From the NCBI GenBank assembly GCA_032209605.1, contig JASFXZ010000005.1, forward strand, positions 21,316,905 through 21,380,904: a DNA stretch of 64,000 nucleotides, in the 5' to 3' direction. A program made the translations under genes and the position numbers. The DNA is from Mactromeris polynyma. Its lineage: Eukaryota > Mollusca > Bivalvia > Venerida > Mactridae. Below are positions 60,479 through 64,000 of the stretch, one piece after another; position 1 is the stretch's first letter, and each line of letters begins with the position of its first letter. The notes below the pieces were generated by a model, which was not told where the DNA came from, did no database searches, and saw nothing but the letters and a program-made list of their open reading frames with translations.

Positions 60479-61400
60479 GTGAATATTCATGTTTAAGTCA
60501 GTAAAGTACCAGTATGTTTTGTATCTACATTTCTGAATCACTTGCAATTCTTTTTAGTCTCCTGATATGGAACTTATGATTTCTTGGCTCTGTGTCTGTC
60601 ATCTTTTACCCTAAGTGTTCAAACTTACAGATAATTCCAGATATTTGCTTGTATCTTGTCTAAATCCATCAGTATCTGTATACACAAAAAGTTATCATTA
60701 GTCTGTCACTAATGTGTTTGCTGGAAAACTTAGAATCATTGGAGACATTTTGTGGCACGCTGACGTGGGCGGTGTTATAAATGGTTGTTCTTTCGGATAT
60801 CGTGGAACATTTTGGTTTTGAAGGTTGTTTATTGTATATTTTATTCTATAATACCAGCGAGATTGGTCTGTATAAAATATTTAGCCAATGTTTATTTCAT
60901 GACAAGCTGATGTGATGAGATATAGCAACATTATGTTGTACATTGTATGGGTATTATTGGGTATGTAACAGATGTTCCAGAAAGCTTGCCACAGTCTTGT
61001 TTACTGTCTGAAGCATTGCGCAATACCTTTATGTGTTGGAAAGTTTCTTTGTTTCTAAGTGCACTGACAGAAGTTTTATGATTGCTACTACCATAACACT
61101 TGCCTGTTCTCTAGGTCTAAATAATAAAGTACCATTTGATGAATCTGATACATAGACTTAGAATAGCAAAATTGGTCAATGTTTATGATATGCATAAAAT
61201 ATGGAATGTATAATATAAATACAGTGTTACTGTTTGTTCGCGATGAGACAGCAGTTCTTCATAAGGTAGTCCAGAATTCTTTTGTTATATTTTGCTAGAA
61301 TGGTAATAAGATGCAGTGTGGCTTATTATGAAACAGTGTGTTATGCAAATAACATTCTCATATGCTCATTTTTCAAGATATCATTCAAAGATTTAAAGTA

Positions 61401-61580
61401 CAGTAACACCTAAATAGTAAGACATCGCTTTCGACCCTTAAAAACAGGTCTTCTTATTGAGGTCGTCTTATTATTGAGGTTGAATAAAGAGCAAAACAGT
61501 CAAAATGGACTCCAAAATTGTTTTCTTTATTTTGAGGTGGTCTTTTATTATTGATGTGGTCTTTAAGTGATGTTTTACTG
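61401..61580. mobile_element. Pogo-like MITE, second copy
   Basis: 180 bp from CAGTAACACCTAAATAG to TGATGTTTTACTG, flanked by TA (61399-61400 and 61581-61582). Same family as 12528-12706: shared AAAACAGGTC, TTATTGAGGTTGAATA and AAAATGGACT. It lies in the MICAL intron between the first two coding exons. Confidence 0.7.
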
Positions 61581-62094
61581 TATCGGAAACCTTGTCTATA
61601 ATACCAAGGAATGTGTTGTGTTGTGTTGCAAATGGCAGCTGCATTGATAATCATAGCCATCTGTTACTTGGAGGTTTCTGGATTATGCCCCCCTCCCATT
61701 TCAAAGCAGGAAGGATTATTTTTATGTGTTTCCTGATCAATGTCTGGAGAACGCATGACTTTTAGTGGTCAACTTAGTACAACATTGGTGGCCTATTGTT
61801 ATGGAGGTCAGTAGTTTAAGGTTACAGTGGCCTTTAACAACTGGTTATAACTTGTGTATGTGGTCATCAGACTTATCTTTTTTAGAGGGTCAAAAGTCGA
61901 TTGGTCAGTACGTTACAAGTAACAAAGCTCCAAGTGGCTATCATAGAGGGCTTTTGTATTTAACATCGACTCTTGTTTGTATTATATAGCTAGTATTTAC
62001 TAGGTACATGTAGTAAGCAAGATCACTAGCAGGCGGTAGTTAGGGGACCAGTGCCGATTTCATGTATAAAAGTAATCTCAAATCGATATTTCAG

Positions 62095-62302
62095 GTCATC
62101 ATCATCGGAGGTGGAATATGTGGTCTACGAGTTGCCATAGAGACGGCATTGCTTGGAGCAAGAACAGTAATAGTAGAAAAACGTGACAGATTTTCTAGGA
62201 ACAATGTCCTCCATCTATGGCCATATCTCATTGTTGACCTGAAGAATCTTGGTGCTAAGAAATTTTATGGAAAATTTTGTGCTGGGGCCATAGATCATAT
62301 TA
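62095..62302 (+). CDS. MICAL: MICAL, exon with FAD-binding Rossmann motif
   Basis: 208 nt after TATTTCAG, ending at GTAAGT in phase 1. It encodes residues 88-156. The dinucleotide fold begins [11 protein letters not shown] (GxGxxG at residues 92-97), with the ribose-binding EKRD at 115-118. The MICAL signature [10 protein letters not shown] and [16 protein letters not shown] follow. In many MICALs the motif reads GAGPCG; here it is GGGICG, which keeps the three glycines. It joins exon 2 in phase 0. Confidence 0.93.
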
Positions 62303-62768
62303 GTAAGTTTGTGTTTGTCATTTGCTTAAACTCCACTCCAAATGCAAATTTGAATTGCAACAACTGCATTATATTGTAGTAATTGAACTGTGCTTGCGTT
62401 TGGTAGATAGTTTGTCTGCTCAAAACATATCAGTGTCTCAGCTATAACTTTGAATGAATCAAGTCATTTCAAGGAAACATTATACAAATGTTAAACATGA
62501 CAGGAATGTGTACTTCCAGGGTCAAGATCACCATGATAGGAAGGTGTATTAAATATGAGTCAGATCTATACTTCTAAGGTCAAGGTCATTGGCTCTGGTA
62601 CTTACTGGCTTAGAAAACTTTTTCAGTGGGTATTTTATACATTCTGGATATTTTGCATACTTAGTCATTTCTTCAATATCTGCTGGTTCAGAAGTAATAA
62701 TTACTTTCAATAGTCCTTTGTTTATAATATTGAAGATTGAGTATATCTTTAGTATCGTCTTATTTCAG

Positions 62769-62975
62769 GTATTCGACAATTGCAGTGTATCCTGCTAAAA
62801 GCAGCATTAATAGTTGGAGTAGAAATCCATGTCAATGTTAGTTTTGAGGATATCATTGAACCGTCAGCCCCTGGTGCCGGCTGGCGGGTAAAAATCACCC
62901 CAGAGAATCATCCACTGTCAGAGTATGAATTTGATGTTCTTATTGGTGCTGATGGCAAACGTAATACTCTACAAG
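62769..62975 (+). CDS. MICAL: MICAL, monooxygenase exon with GADG motif
   Basis: 207 nt between TATTTCAG and G|GTAGGT, residues 157-226. It encodes [20 protein letters not shown], the strand [11 protein letters not shown], and [13 protein letters not shown]. This is the DG motif that contacts FAD and NADPH in flavoprotein hydroxylases. The insertion loop around PSAPGAG is shorter than in vertebrate MICALs as I know them. It starts with two bases that complete the serine codon begun in the previous exon. Confidence 0.93.
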
Positions 62976-63412
62976 GTAGGTTTTACATTAAGATGAATTA
63001 TACAACCCCTATCGAAAAAATGTGGAGATTGGATTTCCTCACTATATCTTATTACTCCTCGGAATGAATTTTTCAAACAGCTTGGTGTAAAGTTTACAAT
63101 AATGAGATGTCCATGTTGTAATCAAGGTCCTGGTTATTTGGGTGGGATCAAACATTATATTTATAAGCACAGTTTTTGGAATGACATTTTTTCCACACAA
63201 AACTGCAAGCTAGTTCATGCTTTTACGCTTGTAAAATTTTCAACCACTAAATACTTGATCAAAGTTGTTTAACTTTCGACTGATATATATATGCATGATT
63301 CTTTGTGAATATTTTTAACAAAAAAGGACTTTTATAAATAGCAGTAAATACTCATTGAAATACAGTACATGTTATTATTGGTAATGTTCTAACTATTGTA
63401 TTCTACATACAG

Positions 63413-63669
63413 GGTTCAAGCGGAAAGAATTCCGTGGAAAGTTGGCTATTGCCATCACAGCCAATTTCATCAACAGAAATACTCAAGCTGAAGCACGTGT
63501 GGAAGAGATCAGTGGAGTGGCTTTTATATTCAATCAAAAATTCTTCAAAGACTTAAATGAAGCTTATGGTATAGACCTGGAAAATATTGTGTACTATAAG
63601 GATGAGACTCATTACTTTGTGATGACCGCAAAAAAACAAAGTCTGCTTGAGAAAGGAGTATTAAAGAGA
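63413..63669 (+). CDS. MICAL: MICAL, monooxygenase exon (last in window)
   Basis: 257 nt between CATACAG and AGA|GTAAGT, residues 226-311. It encodes [20 protein letters not shown], the block [16 protein letters not shown], and [20 protein letters not shown] then [13 protein letters not shown], all typical of MICAL. It ends in phase 0. The rest of the monooxygenase domain and the CH, LIM and C-terminal domains lie beyond the right edge, so the isoform (full MICAL or MICAL-like) is inferred from this domain, which MICAL-like proteins lack. Confidence 0.93.
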
Positions 63670-64000
63670 GTAAGTGCACTGTTTTGTGAATGTATTCATT
63701 TATGCTGTCATTAGTCTGGGAATGCGATGAGAACGTTTGTATGTTAAAGTCAGAACAAAAAGCATTATCTTGTGTTTTATCATAAATGATGTTGCAAAAT
63801 AGTCTAGGCCCTTGATCCTACGCTATTGAGGCTGATTATTGGACGCATTCCCCCACCAAAATAGTATTTTCCCACCATTCGTATTCAATCATCGCCCTTG
63901 TAGCCAAAAATAAACATGAAAGATACTATTTTAACTAGAAACATACGACTTTCTGACAAACAGACGTAATAGCTGATACATTTTCATGTTTTGTTTACCG
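63670..64000 (+). other. MICAL intron, right edge of window
   Basis: The intron begins GTAAGT at 63670 and continues past the window. A repeat-like stretch (CCCCCACCAAAATAG and TTCTGACAAACAGACGTAAT) resembles part of 58600-58760. Confidence 0.6.

Overview
The window is AT-rich, intron-rich animal nuclear DNA, most likely from a bivalve or other mollusc. The grounds are spliced SLC22, carbohydrate sulfotransferase and MICAL genes, a very long first intron, and dispersed repeats of a style typical of bivalve genomes: tRNA-derived SINEs, short inverted-repeat MITEs, and elements with a short hairpin, a tetranucleotide microsatellite and core tandem repeats. No bacterial operon, CRISPR array, rRNA gene or convincing tRNA gene is present. 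The species cannot be named from the sequence.

Bases 59-9004 are one mobile element of 8,946 bp, flanked by the 6-bp direct repeat CTCTTC (53-58 and 9005-9010). It has 5'-AG/CT-3' ends and a 51-bp perfect terminal inverted repeat. A Polinton/Maverick-type integrase lies just inside the left end but stops after the first part of its catalytic domain. The element is a near-perfect giant palindrome: bases 721-4444 are repeated in reverse at 5373-8953. Each arm carries an integrase remnant and a 214-residue C2H2 zinc-finger protein. Two further small ORFs lie in the centre, next to an inverted minisatellite. No polymerase, ATPase, protease or capsid gene is seen, so it looks like a non-autonomous symmetric derivative.

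Bases 10235-14012 hold the first four coding exons of an SLC22 (organic cation/anion transporter) gene on the minus strand. The Polinton lies downstream of exon 4, so the rest of that gene should lie left of base 1 if it is intact. A LINE 3' fragment and a pogo-like MITE sit in its introns. A carbohydrate sulfotransferase exon follows on the minus strand (17124-18398). Between and after these genes are tandem repeats (22-, 113-, 43- and 47-bp units), two broken coding fragments and a MITE.

From about 26.2 kb to the right end the window belongs to the 5' part of a MICAL gene on the plus strand. There is a candidate non-coding first exon ending at 26469, an intron of about 33.7 kb, then coding exons at 60198-60478, 62095-62302, 62769-62975 and 63413-63669. 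These encode the start of the FAD monooxygenase domain; the gene runs off the right edge. The long intron holds SINEs, three or more MITE-type families, a 30-bp repeat that stays open in several frames, and a 14-unit array of 145 bp in which every unit keeps a nuclear-receptor-like AGGTCAAGGTCA box.
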